64,000 bases of DNA, from contig NZ_CP044310.1 of assembly GCF_009664365.1 (NCBI RefSeq), forward strand, positions 1,933,001 to 1,997,000. Direction: 5' to 3'. A program made the position numbers and the translations under genes. Shown here in pieces: positions 17,321 to 26,891 of the stretch (positions within the stretch are counted from its first letter, which is position 1; each line of letters opens with the position of its first letter). This DNA is from Paenibacillus xylanilyticus (GTDB taxonomy: Bacteria > Bacillota > Bacilli > Paenibacillales > Paenibacillaceae). The notes under the pieces are model-generated. The model ran no database searches, was not told the origin of the DNA, and worked only from the letters and a program-made list of their open reading frames with translations.

Positions 17321-17503
17321 TATGCACCGACTTCTCAGCACTGATTTTCGCTATGGAACTTGAGTTTGTCAGGTTAGAGCGTTGCGCTTTTTGCAATTCT
17401 CCACCTATAGACAAGCTCATGGCAGTCTAGAACGATTTTGATGTGGTACACATCAAGCCTGTGATGGCTGCATCTATCTATGCACAAGGAGGAGTTGTAC
17501 ATC

Positions 17504-18421
17504 ATGCCAATTAAAATTCCAGACGCACTGCCTGCCAAGGAAGTCCTCGCAGGTGAGAACATCTTCGTAATGGACGAGACACATGCTTACCAGCAGGATA
17601 TTCGTCCACTACGCATTGCTATATTAAACCTGATGCCTACCAAGGAAACAACAGAAACCCAATTGCTTCGTTTGGTGGGGAACACCCCTATACAGGTCGA
17701 TATCGTTCTGGTTCATCCCAAGTCCCACACATCGAAGAACACGTCACAGGAGTATCTGAATCTGTTCTACAAAACCTTTGATGAGATTGAACACCGCCGT
17801 TTTGACGGAATGATCATTACAGGTGCCCCTGTTGAGCAGATGGATTTCGAAGACGTGAATTATTGGAAGGAAATCCAGGAGATCTTCGATTGGACCAAAA
17901 CCAACGTTACATCGACCATGCACATCTGTTGGGCTTCTCAGGCTGGTCTGTATCATCATTTCGGTGTACCTAAGGTAGCGCTGGAAGAGAAGTGTTTTGG
18001 CGTATTTCCACATACGATCAACAAATCTCACGTACAGCTGCTTCGCGGATTTGATGAAGTGTTCAATGTTCCACATTCCCGTCATACCGAAGTTCGGCGC
18101 GAGGATATTGAGAAAAACGATAACCTCGAAATTTTGGCCGAATCGGAGGAAGCTGGCATTTTCCTCGTTGCCACCAAAGACGGCAAACAAATTTTTGTGA
18201 CAGGGCATGCGGAGTATGATCCATTGTCCTTGAAATGGGAATATGACCGCGATGCATCCAAGGGATTGGATATCGCACTGCCAAAAAACTATTTTCCAAA
18301 TGACGATCCATCCCGTGTTCCTCCGGCAACCTGGCGGGCACATGCAAACTTATTATTCTCTAATTGGCTCAATTACTATGTGTATCAGGAGACGCCTTAC
18401 GATATTGGCCCGCAAATCTAA
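17504..18421 (+). CDS. metAA: Homoserine O-acetyltransferase (MetA/HTS family)
   Basis: 305 residues. Catalytic Cys142 (HICWASQAG), His235 and Glu237 (TGHAEYDP) are all present at the numbering known for this family. Residue 111 is Glu (GAPVEQMDF), the residue reported to select acetyl-CoA over succinyl-CoA, so the product is probably O-acetylhomoserine. This is the first committed step of methionine synthesis. AAGGAGGAG (17486-17494) supports ATG 17504. First gene of an S-box-regulated operon with metI and metC. Confidence 0.95.
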   Translation: MPIKIPDALPAKEVLAGENIFVMDETHAYQQDIRPLRIAILNLMPTKETTETQLLRLVGNTPIQVDIVLVHPKSHTSKNTSQEYLNLFYKTFDEIEHRRFDGMIITGAPVEQMDFEDVNYWKEIQEIFDWTKTNVTSTMHICWASQAGLYHHFGVPKVALEEKCFGVFPHTINKSHVQLLRGFDEVFNVPHSRHTEVRREDIEKNDNLEILAESEEAGIFLVATKDGKQIFVTGHAEYDPLSLKWEYDRDASKGLDIALPKNYFPNDDPSRVPPATWRAHANLLFSNWLNYYVYQETPYDIGPQI

Positions 18422-18445
18422 TCGAGATTACAGGAGGATACTGCA

Positions 18446-19633
18446 ATGGAAGACAATAAGTTAAAAATCGAAAGCCGCTTGGCTCAAATCGGATCCGTCA
18501 ATGAGCCGGGAACTGGTGCCGTGAATTTCCCCATCTATCAATCAACGGCGTTCCGACATCCAAAGCTCGGGCAGAGCACAGGCTTTGACTACATTCGTAC
18601 GACCAATCCAACACGTAAGGTACTGGAAGAAGCTGCAGCTGCACTCGAATCCGGTGATGCCGGTTTTGCCTGTAGCTCAGGCATGGCAGCGCTGCAAACG
18701 ATCTTCGCCATGTTTGGACAGGGAGATCATCTGATTGTCTCACTGGATCTGTATGGGGGAACGTATCGTCTTCTAGAGCGTATCCTGTCCCGGTTTGGCG
18801 TAACGGCAAGCTACGTGGACACGAATGATTTGGTGGCCATGGAAGACATTCGTCAGCCGAACACCAAAGCTGTATTTATCGAGACGCCAACCAATCCCCT
18901 TATGATGATTACGGATATTGAAGCGGTCAGCTCCTGGGCGAAAAGCCATAACCTGTTGACGATTGTGGACAATACACTGCTGACGCCATTCTTCCAACGT
19001 CCGATCGAGCTCGGAGCAGATATCGTTGTTCATAGCGCAACCAAATACCTGGGTGGACACAACGATGTGCTTGCCGGATTGATTATCACCAAGGGCGAGG
19101 AATTGTCAGCCGAAATGGCATTCCTGCATAACTCCATTGGTGCGGTACTATCTCCAAGTGATTCCTATCAGTTGATGAAAGGCATGAAGACACTCGCGCT
19201 GCGAATGGAGCGACATGAGTATAATTCACTTACCATTGCCAAGTATTTGCTGGAACATCCATCGGTGGGGGAAGTATATCACCCTGGTTTGTCAGATCAC
19301 CCGGGATACGAAGTGCAGAAGAAACAATCTAGAGGAAACACAGGCATCTTCTCTTTCAAAGTTAAAGATGCCCGTTTAGTTGAACCGCTGCTGCGCCATA
19401 TCAAGTTAATTGCTTTTGCCGAGAGTCTTGGCGGCGTTGAATCATTGATGACGTATCCTGCGGTACAAACGCATGCAGATATCCCGCTCGAAATACGCGA
19501 CGCCATAGGTGTCGATGACCGCTTGCTACGCTTCTCCGTAGGAATTGAGCATGCAGAAGATCTGATTGCGGATTTGGGGAATGCCCTGGAAGCTGCGCAG
19601 CGTGAGGTTGAAGGAGGCGTACATCATGAGTGA
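18446..19633 (+). CDS. metI: Cystathionine gamma-synthase / O-acetylhomoserine thiolyase
   Basis: 395 residues, Cys/Met-metabolism PLP family. PLP-binding Lys200 lies in VVHSATKYLGGHNDV; the cofactor phosphate region is SSGMAALQ (77-84) and the active-site Tyr/Arg block is YIRTTNPTR (49-57). It condenses O-acetylhomoserine with cysteine (or sulfide). It follows metA by 24 bp with RBS AGGAGGA, and its end overlaps metC by 8 bp. MetI versus MetY-type choice rests on the neighbour MetC. Confidence 0.92.
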   Translation: MEDNKLKIESRLAQIGSVNEPGTGAVNFPIYQSTAFRHPKLGQSTGFDYIRTTNPTRKVLEEAAAALESGDAGFACSSGMAALQTIFAMFGQGDHLIVSLDLYGGTYRLLERILSRFGVTASYVDTNDLVAMEDIRQPNTKAVFIETPTNPLMMITDIEAVSSWAKSHNLLTIVDNTLLTPFFQRPIELGADIVVHSATKYLGGHNDVLAGLIITKGEELSAEMAFLHNSIGAVLSPSDSYQLMKGMKTLALRMERHEYNSLTIAKYLLEHPSVGEVYHPGLSDHPGYEVQKKQSRGNTGIFSFKVKDARLVEPLLRHIKLIAFAESLGGVESLMTYPAVQTHADIPLEIRDAIGVDDRLLRFSVGIEHAEDLIADLGNALEAAQREVEGGVHHE

Positions 19634-20795
19634 GCAGAACAACAAGCAATCCGAATTGAAGTTTGATACGAAGCTGCTGCATTTTGGTGACGAAGTGGAT
19701 AAAACAACAGGAGCCTCCAGCGTACCGATCTACCAGGCATCCACATTCCATCATTTTGATATCTTTAATCCACCACAGCATGATTACAGCCGTTCGGGTA
19801 ATCCGACACGTCAAGCGTTGGAGGATTACATCACACTGCTTGAAGGTGGAGCTCGAGGATTCGCCTACTCTTCAGGAATGGCTGCAATCTCCAGTGTGTT
19901 CCTGATGTTCTCGGCAGGCGACCATATGATCGTAACAGAAGATGTGTATGGAGGAACATACCGACTGCTCACATCCATTCTTAGCAGAATGCAAATTGAG
20001 ACGACGTTTGTGGATATGACCAATATTGAAGAGGTGAAGGCGGCCATTAAGCCAAATACGAAGGCTGTCTATATGGAGACACCTTCCAACCCAACCCTGC
20101 GGATCACGGATATTGCTGCCGTCACATCCTGGGCACAGGAACATGAACTAATCACCATTCTCGATAACACATTCATGACGCCATATTATCAGCGCCCGAT
20201 TGAGCTCGGCGTGGACATTGTTGTACATAGTGCAACCAAGTTTCTTGGTGGACATAGTGACGTACTTGCAGGACTTGCCGTTGCCCGTACCGAAGAGCTG
20301 GGGAGACAGCTTAAACAGCTTCAAAATGGACTTGGTACCGTACTCGGTGCTCAAGAATCCTGGCTTCTGATGCGCGGCATGAAAACACTTGGAGCGCGTA
20401 TGGCACACAGTGAACAAAGCACGGCGAAGCTGGCCGCCTGGCTAAGCGGACGCAGCGATGTTACCGCAGTATACTATCCTGGACTGCTGGAGCATCCGGG
20501 TCGTGAAGCTCACGAGCGCCAGTCCACGGGTTATGGAGCGGTTGTCTCATTTGACGTAGGTTCGGGTGATCGTGCCAAAGCGGTGCTTAACCGGGTCAAA
20601 CTGCCAATTGTGGCCGTCAGTCTGGGTGCTGTGGAGAGTATTTTGTCCTATCCGGCGATGATGTCTCATGCAGCGATGCCTGCTGAGGTTCGCCTTGAAC
20701 GGGGCATTACCGATGGGCTGCTTCGCTTCTCAGTCGGGCTGGAAGATATCGACGATCTGATTGCCGATCTGGATCAGGCGCTTCAGGAATCATAA
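19626..20795 (+). CDS. metC: Cystathionine beta-lyase
   Basis: 389 residues, a paralogue of the preceding gene with PLP-binding Lys205 in VVHSATKFLGGHSDV and YSRSGNPTR (54-62). It cleaves cystathionine to homocysteine, pyruvate and ammonia. ATG 19626 follows GGAGGCG inside the end of metI and overlaps it by 8 bp, implying coupled translation. Together with MetA and MetI this completes transsulfuration from homoserine to homocysteine; the methyl-transfer step is not in the window. Confidence 0.92.
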   Translation: MSEQNNKQSELKFDTKLLHFGDEVDKTTGASSVPIYQASTFHHFDIFNPPQHDYSRSGNPTRQALEDYITLLEGGARGFAYSSGMAAISSVFLMFSAGDHMIVTEDVYGGTYRLLTSILSRMQIETTFVDMTNIEEVKAAIKPNTKAVYMETPSNPTLRITDIAAVTSWAQEHELITILDNTFMTPYYQRPIELGVDIVVHSATKFLGGHSDVLAGLAVARTEELGRQLKQLQNGLGTVLGAQESWLLMRGMKTLGARMAHSEQSTAKLAAWLSGRSDVTAVYYPGLLEHPGREAHERQSTGYGAVVSFDVGSGDRAKAVLNRVKLPIVAVSLGAVESILSYPAMMSHAAMPAEVRLERGITDGLLRFSVGLEDIDDLIADLDQALQES

Positions 20796-20889
20796 TCATC
20801 ATTTTGAGCTAATAGAGCAATCAATAAATAAGTCTAAAAAAGCTGGAATTATAATAGAATGAATATGTCAATATTTTTACTTAAATTTA

Positions 20890-20918
20890 GGGCACCTTTC
20901 CATAAGGTGCTTTTTTTC
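20890..20918 (+). terminator. Intrinsic terminator of the methionine operon
   Basis: GGCACCTT pairs with AAGGTGC, loop TCCAT, followed by T8. Confidence 0.85.
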
Positions 20919-21176
20919 ACATGTAACCTGTGTTACGATAGACAGAGTACAGAAATGCGATGTTGCCACCAGCACTTGCAAGCGATGCGTCTTATGCATA
21001 GATTCCCAATGAGCCGTTTTTTCAATAACCAGAATGGATCGAAAGGTTCCAATCCATCTAGAATTTCTATTTCTGCACAATCCTTTGGAACCAACCAATC
21101 ATGCACAAGACTGGCATATATACAAGTCGGGACGGATCGTGAACATATTTTCTCTTCATGAGGGAGGCTTTTTACG
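20919..21176 (+). other. mqnC upstream region with small inverted repeat
   Basis: 258 bp between the met terminator and mqnC. It holds an inverted repeat GTAAC-ctgt-GTTAC at 20923-20936, which might be an operator or part of a promoter (TACGAT overlaps it), and an RBS GGGAGG before ATG 21177. I see no riboswitch motif or convincing ORF. Confidence 0.4.
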
Positions 21177-22316
21177 ATGAGTACGGTAGACCGTATCTTA
21201 GATAAAGCTCTTCGGGGCGAACGATTAGACCTGGAAGACACCATTCAGCTATTTGAATCGAATGAAGTCGACAAAATCGGGGCAGCTGCCAATGTTATTA
21301 TGAAGCGTATGCACCCTGAGCCATACAGAACATTTGTCATTGGGCGTAACGTCAACTACACCAACGTGTGTGATGTGTACTGCCGTTTTTGTGCTTTTTA
21401 TCGCAGACCTGGATCAGATGAAGGATATGTATTGCCTGACGAAGTGATCTTCCAGAAAATTCAGGAAACACAAGATGTGAACGGTACTGAGATTCTGATG
21501 CAAGGCGGAACGAATCCCAACCTGCCTTTCAGCTATTACACGGATCTGTTAAAAGCAATCAAAGAACGTTTCCCGAACATTACCATGCACTCCTTCTCAC
21601 CAGCGGAGATTATGAAAATGGTAGAAGTTTCGGATGGTCTTACGCTGGAAGAGGTCGTACGTGCCATTCACGAAGCTGGACTGGATTCCTTGCCAGGTGG
21701 AGGTGCTGAGATTCTGGATGACCGTACACGCCGCAAAATCAGCCGTCTGAAAGGTTCATGGCGCGACTGGATGGACGTTATGCAGACAGCTCACCGGATC
21801 GGGATGAACACAACTGCAACAATGGTGATCGGTTTGGGCGAATCAATGGAAGAACGTGCACTTCACCTGCTTCGGGTACGTGAAGCCCAGGATGAGTGTA
21901 TTGCGAACAAATATGACTCCGAAGGCTTCCTGGCATTCATTCCTTGGACTTTCCAGCCGGATAATACGAATCTGAAACTGGAGCGCCAAACTCCGGAAGA
22001 ATACCTGAAGACGGTAGCGATCAGCCGACTTGTACTTGATAATATCAAAAACATTCAATCTTCATGGGTAACCATGGGTCCTGAAATCGGTAAAAAATCA
22101 CTTGAATTTGGCTGTAATGATTTCGGCAGCACGATGATTGAAGAGAATGTCGTATCCGCTGCGGGTGCTACATACAAAGTCAATATTGGCTCGATTCTTC
22201 AGCTCATTCGTGAGGCGGGTTATATTCCAGCACAGCGTAATACAAGATACGATATCCTGCGCATGTTTGATGAAGAAGAGAATTCGGTGCAGCAAGATTT
22301 TGTCATGCAGAACTAA
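21177..22316 (+). CDS. mqnC: Dehypoxanthine futalosine cyclase (radical SAM, MqnC)
   Basis: 379 residues. The radical-SAM cluster motif CDVYCRFC supplies C65, C69 and C72; the barrel has EILMQGGTNP, HSFSPAEI and DSLPGGGAEI blocks typical of the MqnC/CofH group. MqnC makes cyclic dehypoxanthinylfutalosine in the futalosine route to menaquinone. Other mqn genes are not nearby. The alternative, a MqnE/CofG-type relative, is less likely given the length and the GGGAEI block. Monocistronic, ending in a strong terminator. Confidence 0.88.
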   Translation: MSTVDRILDKALRGERLDLEDTIQLFESNEVDKIGAAANVIMKRMHPEPYRTFVIGRNVNYTNVCDVYCRFCAFYRRPGSDEGYVLPDEVIFQKIQETQDVNGTEILMQGGTNPNLPFSYYTDLLKAIKERFPNITMHSFSPAEIMKMVEVSDGLTLEEVVRAIHEAGLDSLPGGGAEILDDRTRRKISRLKGSWRDWMDVMQTAHRIGMNTTATMVIGLGESMEERALHLLRVREAQDECIANKYDSEGFLAFIPWTFQPDNTNLKLERQTPEEYLKTVAISRLVLDNIKNIQSSWVTMGPEIGKKSLEFGCNDFGSTMIEENVVSAAGATYKVNIGSILQLIREAGYIPAQRNTRYDILRMFDEEENSVQQDFVMQN

Positions 22317-22354
22317 TAAGAGAATTTATCTAAATCTAGATAATAGAATGAAGA

Positions 22355-22393
22355 CCACGGGTTACCCATTGAATGGGTAATCCGTGTTTTTTT
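22355..22393 (+). terminator. Intrinsic terminator of mqnC
   Basis: CACGGGTTACCCATT pairs with AATGGGTAATCCGTG, followed by T7. Confidence 0.92.
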
Positions 22394-22530
22394 GTAGGAT
22401 GCTTGCCATAAGGGGCTATTCCGAGGTCATGAAAGAGTACATATTACGCATATGGCGATATTTTATAATGATATTGAACTGTTAAAATGAAAGAAACGGA
22501 GCCACAGACATGCTGGAGAGGAGCAAGTGA

Positions 22531-23496
22531 ATGAAAAGAAGGATGCTTGGCAGGACCGGTCTCGATGTACCTGTGTTGAGTTTTGGTGCTTCTTCCCTGG
22601 GTTCGGTATTTCGCGATATTGACCGCGAGGAAGGGATTCGTACGGTACATGCAGCTCTGGATGCCGGAATGAACTATATAGATGTGTCACCCTATTATGG
22701 TCTAACCAAGGCAGAGACGGTACTGGGAGAAGCGATACGAAGCCATCCTCGCAGTTCATATATTTTATCAACAAAGGCGGGACGATACGGTGAGAATGAG
22801 TTTGATTTTTCCCGTAAGCGCATTCAGGATAGTGTCAAAGAAAGTCTGGACCGATTGAACACCGATTATATCGATATTCTGTTCCTCCATGATATTGAGT
22901 TTGCACCAGCAGAGATCATTATTGAAGAAGCCTATCCAGCCTTGCTGGAACTGAAAGAGCAGGGTGTCATTCGTCATGCGGGAGTTTGTGGTCTGCCCCT
23001 GCCCTTGTTCGAGAAAGTGCTGCCGCAGATTGATGCCGATGCCATCATCTCGTATTGTCATTATGCATTGAATGATACCTCACTATTGTCCCTGCTGCCG
23101 TTATTGGAAAAAGAGGGAGTTGGCCTTGTCAATGCTTCGCCTCTGTCGATGGGCTTATTAGGTACAAGAGGCACACCCGCCTGGCATCCGGCAGATGAAC
23201 GCGTCAAACAAGTCTGTCTTGAAGCTGCGCAGTTCTGTGCAGAGCAAGGTGTGAATATTGCCAAGCTGGCTGTGCAGTTTGCTACGGCCAATGAACAGAT
23301 CCCAACCACACTGGTGAGCAGCGCAAGTGAAAATAACATCCGTCATAATGCAGAGTGGGTAGATGAACCACTCGATGAAGAGCTTTTGGCAAAGGTACTA
23401 CGTATTCTGGCACCCGTTCATAACATAACGTGGACTAGTGGTCGTCCCGAGTATAACGAACCACAACAGAAAGCAGCGAAGGGGGAACAGGGATGA
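22531..23496 (+). CDS. Aldo/keto reductase (L-fucose/L-galactose dehydrogenase-like)
   Basis: 321 residues of an AKR TIM barrel: LGRTGLDVPVLSFGASSLG at the start, catalytic Asp/Tyr in IDVSPYYG, Lys in LSTKAGRYG and His in DILFLHDIEF. The pattern is closest to bacterial/plant L-fucose or L-galactose dehydrogenases, NAD(P)-dependent oxidation of a sugar hemiacetal. It overlaps the next gene (a zinc alcohol dehydrogenase) by 4 bp, so both probably act in one sugar or sugar-acid pathway. RBS GAGAGGAG precedes ATG 22531. Confidence 0.85.
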   Translation: MKRRMLGRTGLDVPVLSFGASSLGSVFRDIDREEGIRTVHAALDAGMNYIDVSPYYGLTKAETVLGEAIRSHPRSSYILSTKAGRYGENEFDFSRKRIQDSVKESLDRLNTDYIDILFLHDIEFAPAEIIIEEAYPALLELKEQGVIRHAGVCGLPLPLFEKVLPQIDADAIISYCHYALNDTSLLSLLPLLEKEGVGLVNASPLSMGLLGTRGTPAWHPADERVKQVCLEAAQFCAEQGVNIAKLAVQFATANEQIPTTLVSSASENNIRHNAEWVDEPLDEELLAKVLRILAPVHNITWTSGRPEYNEPQQKAAKGEQG

Positions 23497-24506
23497 AGGC
23501 TGTTGTGTGTGAAGAGATCAATCGTTTGACAATACAGGAAACCGACGAACCCATTCGAGCTGAACATGAGGCCATTGTATCAATCAAGCGGATTGGCATC
23601 TGCGGGACGGATCTGCATGCGTATAAAGGCAACCAGCCCTATTTTACCTATCCTCGTATTCTGGGACATGAACTGTCAGGGATCATTGATGACATTGGCC
23701 CGAATACTGCTGGCCTTCAAGTTGGAGATCAGGTAAGCATTATTCCCTATCTGCACTGTGGTCACTGTATTGCCTGTCGAACAGGGAAAACCAATTGCTG
23801 TGCATCTATGCAGGTCATGGGAGTACATGTGGACGGAGGGATGCGCGAAAGAATCAGCGTGCCTGTTTCCCATTTGATTAAGGCGGAAGGACTTACCTTG
23901 GATGAAACAGCGATGGTTGAACCGCTCAGTATCGGTGCTCATGCCGTAAGAAGAGCAGGTGTGCAGCCTGGGGAACAGATTATAGTAATCGGGGCAGGCC
24001 CGATCGGACTTGGTGTCATGGCTTTTGCGAAACAGGCAGGTGCCCGAGTAATCGCCATTGATCGGAACCTGGACCGATTGGAACTAAGCCGCACCTGGGC
24101 CGGGGTAGATGTTGTAATACAGGCAACAGATCAAGTGATGGAGAAGGTTGCTGAAGTGACAGAAGGGGATTACGCTTCAGCTGTATTTGATGCAACAGGT
24201 AATGTACAGTCCATGAATGAGGCCATTCGGTATGTAGCTCATGGTGGACAATTGATCTATGTAGGATTGGTCAAAGCCGATATTACGTTTCATGATCCTG
24301 AGTTTCATAAGCGAGAGATGAGCATATTGGGCAGCCGTAATGCAACGCGTGCGGATTTTGAGCAAGTGATATCGACTTTGCGGCAGAAAAAGCTCAGCAT
24401 GGATGGCTACATTACGCACCGAGAGCCTTTAACTGAGCTTCCTTCCGCTATGGACAAGTGGTTGCTCCCAGATACACATGTAGTTAAAGCTATAGTTGAA
24501 CTGTAA
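23493..24506 (+). CDS. Zinc-dependent medium-chain alcohol/polyol dehydrogenase
   Basis: 337 residues. Catalytic zinc region GICGTDLHAYKG ... GHELSG (Cys37, His/Glu pair), structural zinc cysteines HCGHCIACRTGKTNCC, and Rossmann motif GAGPIGLGVMAFA. Family neighbours oxidise threonine, sorbitol, L-galactonate or similar polyols; the exact substrate is unclear. The start ATG 23493 lies within the stop of the aldo/keto reductase (ATGA overlap), so translation is coupled and a shared pathway, perhaps L-fucose/L-galactonate oxidation, is inferred. Confidence 0.87.
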   Translation: MKAVVCEEINRLTIQETDEPIRAEHEAIVSIKRIGICGTDLHAYKGNQPYFTYPRILGHELSGIIDDIGPNTAGLQVGDQVSIIPYLHCGHCIACRTGKTNCCASMQVMGVHVDGGMRERISVPVSHLIKAEGLTLDETAMVEPLSIGAHAVRRAGVQPGEQIIVIGAGPIGLGVMAFAKQAGARVIAIDRNLDRLELSRTWAGVDVVIQATDQVMEKVAEVTEGDYASAVFDATGNVQSMNEAIRYVAHGGQLIYVGLVKADITFHDPEFHKREMSILGSRNATRADFEQVISTLRQKKLSMDGYITHREPLTELPSAMDKWLLPDTHVVKAIVEL

Positions 24507-24556
24507 AAGTAAGTGTAGGATATTGAAAATAAAGAAAAAGGAATAATTGCAGGAAT

Positions 24557-24614
24557 AAAAAACCTCTCTCTAACCTGAAGTGATATTCTATCACAGGGTC
24601 AGAGAGAGGTTTTT
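24557..24614. terminator. Bidirectional intrinsic terminator
   Basis: AAAACCTCTCTCT pairs with AGAGAGAGGTTTT, with inner CCTG/CAGG pairing, between convergent genes. Confidence 0.9.
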
Positions 24615-24632
24615 GGGGTTCAAGTCGTTGGG

Positions 24633-25538
24633 TCATTTCTCCGGATGGGTGATAATCCCAGCGTGCGGATCAATATGGCGCACAATGGATTTCAACCAGA
24701 TCATCTCCAGAAAGTGAACTTCATAGTACAATGCCCCCGGAATGTGATGAATCCATCCTTCAGCAGGCAATAAGGAAACAGATTCTGAAGAGGGTACAGG
24801 AGATCTGGGTTCCCGTCGCAGACGTTTGCGAACGGCTTTTTCAACCTGCGAGCTTTGGGTAGTCAGAATGTACAATTTGCGAGTGGTCGTAAATCCGCGG
24901 AACGCGATATAGACCGTTTCATATGCAATAAGATAGGCAATAACAGAGTACATCGCTTGATCCCAACCAAAGACAACACCAGCGGCTGTCAGAATCAGCA
25001 AGTTGAGCAGCATGATTATTTTTTCGATAAGCATCCGTTTCCCGCTAAATACTCGTTCAGGTGGCCGGGAGGACGGATCACCGATTTCCAGCGTATCCAG
25101 TGTCCCGCCATACCGCACCACAAGTCCGATTCCAACACCCAGACATAATCCGCCGAACATGGCGGCAGCCAGCGGATGTTCAACTAGAGGCGGCATGGGA
25201 TGAAGCACGATGGCACCAATCGAAAAGACAACCAGACCCAGTACAGTAACGAGTACAAATTTCTTTTGTACCAGCCTGTAGGATAAAAATATAAACGGAA
25301 CATTGAATAAGAACAGGAACAATCCAATTCTCATCTCAGTCCAATGGGCGAATAGAGAAGATAGGCCTGTAATGCCTCCAATAATAATCTTATTGGGATG
25401 CAGGAATAATTCAAGTCCCACGGAGGCCAGAATCCCACCGGCGATCACCAGCAAAAGATTCAGGAAGCGGCGCGTGGATGATATTCTGGTTTTAGCGGTT
25501 TGTGGCACCGGATTAGCCGATATCAGAGGTGCTTTCAT
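24633..25538 (-). CDS. YitT/DUF2179-family membrane protein
   Basis: 301 residues with five or so hydrophobic helices (from residue ~24, LNLLLVIAGGILASVGLELFL) and a soluble C-terminal part carrying KLYILTTQSSQVEKAV, the layout of YitT proteins. Motif LHPNKIIIGGITGLS is typical. The C-terminal domain is DUF2179-like. Function is not established for the family. ATG 25538 follows AAAGGAGGA on the minus strand. It lies 110 bp downstream of khtU, separated by a stem-loop. Confidence 0.85.
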   Translation of the reverse strand: MKAPLISANPVPQTAKTRISSTRRFLNLLLVIAGGILASVGLELFLHPNKIIIGGITGLSSLFAHWTEMRIGLFLFLFNVPFIFLSYRLVQKKFVLVTVLGLVVFSIGAIVLHPMPPLVEHPLAAAMFGGLCLGVGIGLVVRYGGTLDTLEIGDPSSRPPERVFSGKRMLIEKIIMLLNLLILTAAGVVFGWDQAMYSVIAYLIAYETVYIAFRGFTTTRKLYILTTQSSQVEKAVRKRLRREPRSPVPSSESVSLLPAEGWIHHIPGALYYEVHFLEMIWLKSIVRHIDPHAGIITHPEK

Positions 25539-25554
25539 ACGTCATCCTCCTTTG

Positions 25555-25611
25555 TGCGGCTGGCGAGCCATTCTCCCTGGGTTGATCACAGAAGATCGGC
25601 GAGGAGCCGCA
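25555..25611 (-). repeat. Stem-loop before the YitT gene RBS
   Basis: TGCGGCT (25611-25605 on minus) pairs with AGCCGCA (25561-25555), enclosing a smaller CGCC/GGCG pairing. It sits between khtU and the YitT gene, 4 nt from the RBS AGGAGG. A second short repeat, CCTGTTC/GAACAGG at 25627-25641, lies beside it. Neither has a T-tract. Confidence 0.45.
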
Positions 25612-25648
25612 GTTACGATCCTGTGCCTGTTCTGAACAGGTACAGATT

Positions 25649-26887
25649 TTATCCTTCTTTCTGTAAAACCTTCGGTTCTTCTTTCTTCTTCCGAGGATCT
25701 TTGAACTTGAATATTTTATCCAAAATTCTAAACACATGTTTGGACTCTTTGGTTAATAACGGTCCAAGAATGGCCAGAATCAGTACGTACAGTGCGGCAA
25801 ACGGCTGGAGAAGCGGCAAGAGTCCACCGGCTTTACCCATGTTGGCCATGATGATCGAAAATTCACCGCGGGATACAATGGTTAAACCAATATTAGCAGA
25901 AGCTTTTGGAGACAGTCCCGCACTGCGTCCAGCCAGCATGCCTGCCAGGAAGTTACCGAATAGCGTAATCACAACAGCAATCAGAGCCAGCCATACGGCT
26001 TCTCCGCCAAGGGACAGAGGATCAATGGACAATCCGAAGCTGAAGAAGAAGATGGCTCCGAAGAAGTCACGGAACGGCAGGATCAGATGCTCAATCCGTT
26101 TGGCGTGTTCTGTCTCTGCAAGGACCAGACCAACTAGTAATGCACCGATGGCCTCGGCCACGTGAATGGTTTCGGAGAATCCGGCTACCAGGAACAATGC
26201 ACCAAAAATCACAAGTGAAAACAATTCATTGGAGCGTATTTTAAGCAATTTGTTGAGCAGTGGAGTCGCTTTGCGCCCCAGTATGATGACAATAAGCATG
26301 AATCCAAGCGCGATAAGCGCGGATACGATGACGCCTCCGATCGAGGATGAGTCACTGAGCACCAATCCGGATAGGATGGAGATGTACACAGCCAGGAATA
26401 CATCTTCGAACATGATAATTCCAAGAATCATTTCCGTTTCCGGATTGGCAGTACGTTTCAGATCGACTAACACCTTGGCCACGATGGCACTGGAGGATAT
26501 GGTGGTAATCCCAGCAATAACAAGTGCCTCAGCAGGTGGGAAATTGGATGCAAATCCGAAAACTAATCCAAGCGTAAAGTTAATCGCGATATAGATCGAA
26601 CCGCCGACGGCAATGGATTTACCGGATTTGATCAGACGTCCTACCGAGAATTCCAATCCGAGATAGAAGAGCAGGAACAGGATACCAATCCGGCCCATAA
26701 ATTCGATGAAAGGCTGACTTTCAATAAAACGGAAGTCCAGATGCCATATTTTCATGGCATGTGGACCAACTGCCATCCCGATCAGAATGTAAAACGGGAC
26801 GACCGAAAAACGCAATTTGGCAGATAAGAGGCCAGCGGCAGCAATTAGAACGAGCGCCAGACCTACTTCAAAAATCAGATGATCCAT
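25649..26887 (-). CDS. khtU: CPA2 cation:proton antiporter (KhtU-like)
   Basis: 412 residues with about 12-13 membrane helices and the CPA2 signatures (GRIGILFLLFYLGLEFSV, TTISSSAIVAKVL). The charged tail is Lys/Glu rich. In Bacillus, KhtTU is a K+/H+ antiporter whose efflux is controlled by the KhtT subunit. The start ATG 26887 is 4 bp from the stop of khtT, with RBS AAGGGGGTG overlapping it. Its job here is presumably K+ export under c-di-AMP or alkaline stress. Confidence 0.88.
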   Translation of the reverse strand: MDHLIFEVGLALVLIAAAGLLSAKLRFSVVPFYILIGMAVGPHAMKIWHLDFRFIESQPFIEFMGRIGILFLLFYLGLEFSVGRLIKSGKSIAVGGSIYIAINFTLGLVFGFASNFPPAEALVIAGITTISSSAIVAKVLVDLKRTANPETEMILGIIMFEDVFLAVYISILSGLVLSDSSSIGGVIVSALIALGFMLIVIILGRKATPLLNKLLKIRSNELFSLVIFGALFLVAGFSETIHVAEAIGALLVGLVLAETEHAKRIEHLILPFRDFFGAIFFFSFGLSIDPLSLGGEAVWLALIAVVITLFGNFLAGMLAGRSAGLSPKASANIGLTIVSRGEFSIIMANMGKAGGLLPLLQPFAALYVLILAILGPLLTKESKHVFRILDKIFKFKDPRKKKEEPKVLQKEG

Positions 26888-26891
26888 CGAC

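Noticed and set aside
20859..21161. 100-codon plus-strand frame before mqnC
   Set aside because: It runs through the terminator at 20890-20918 and has no RBS or family resemblance.
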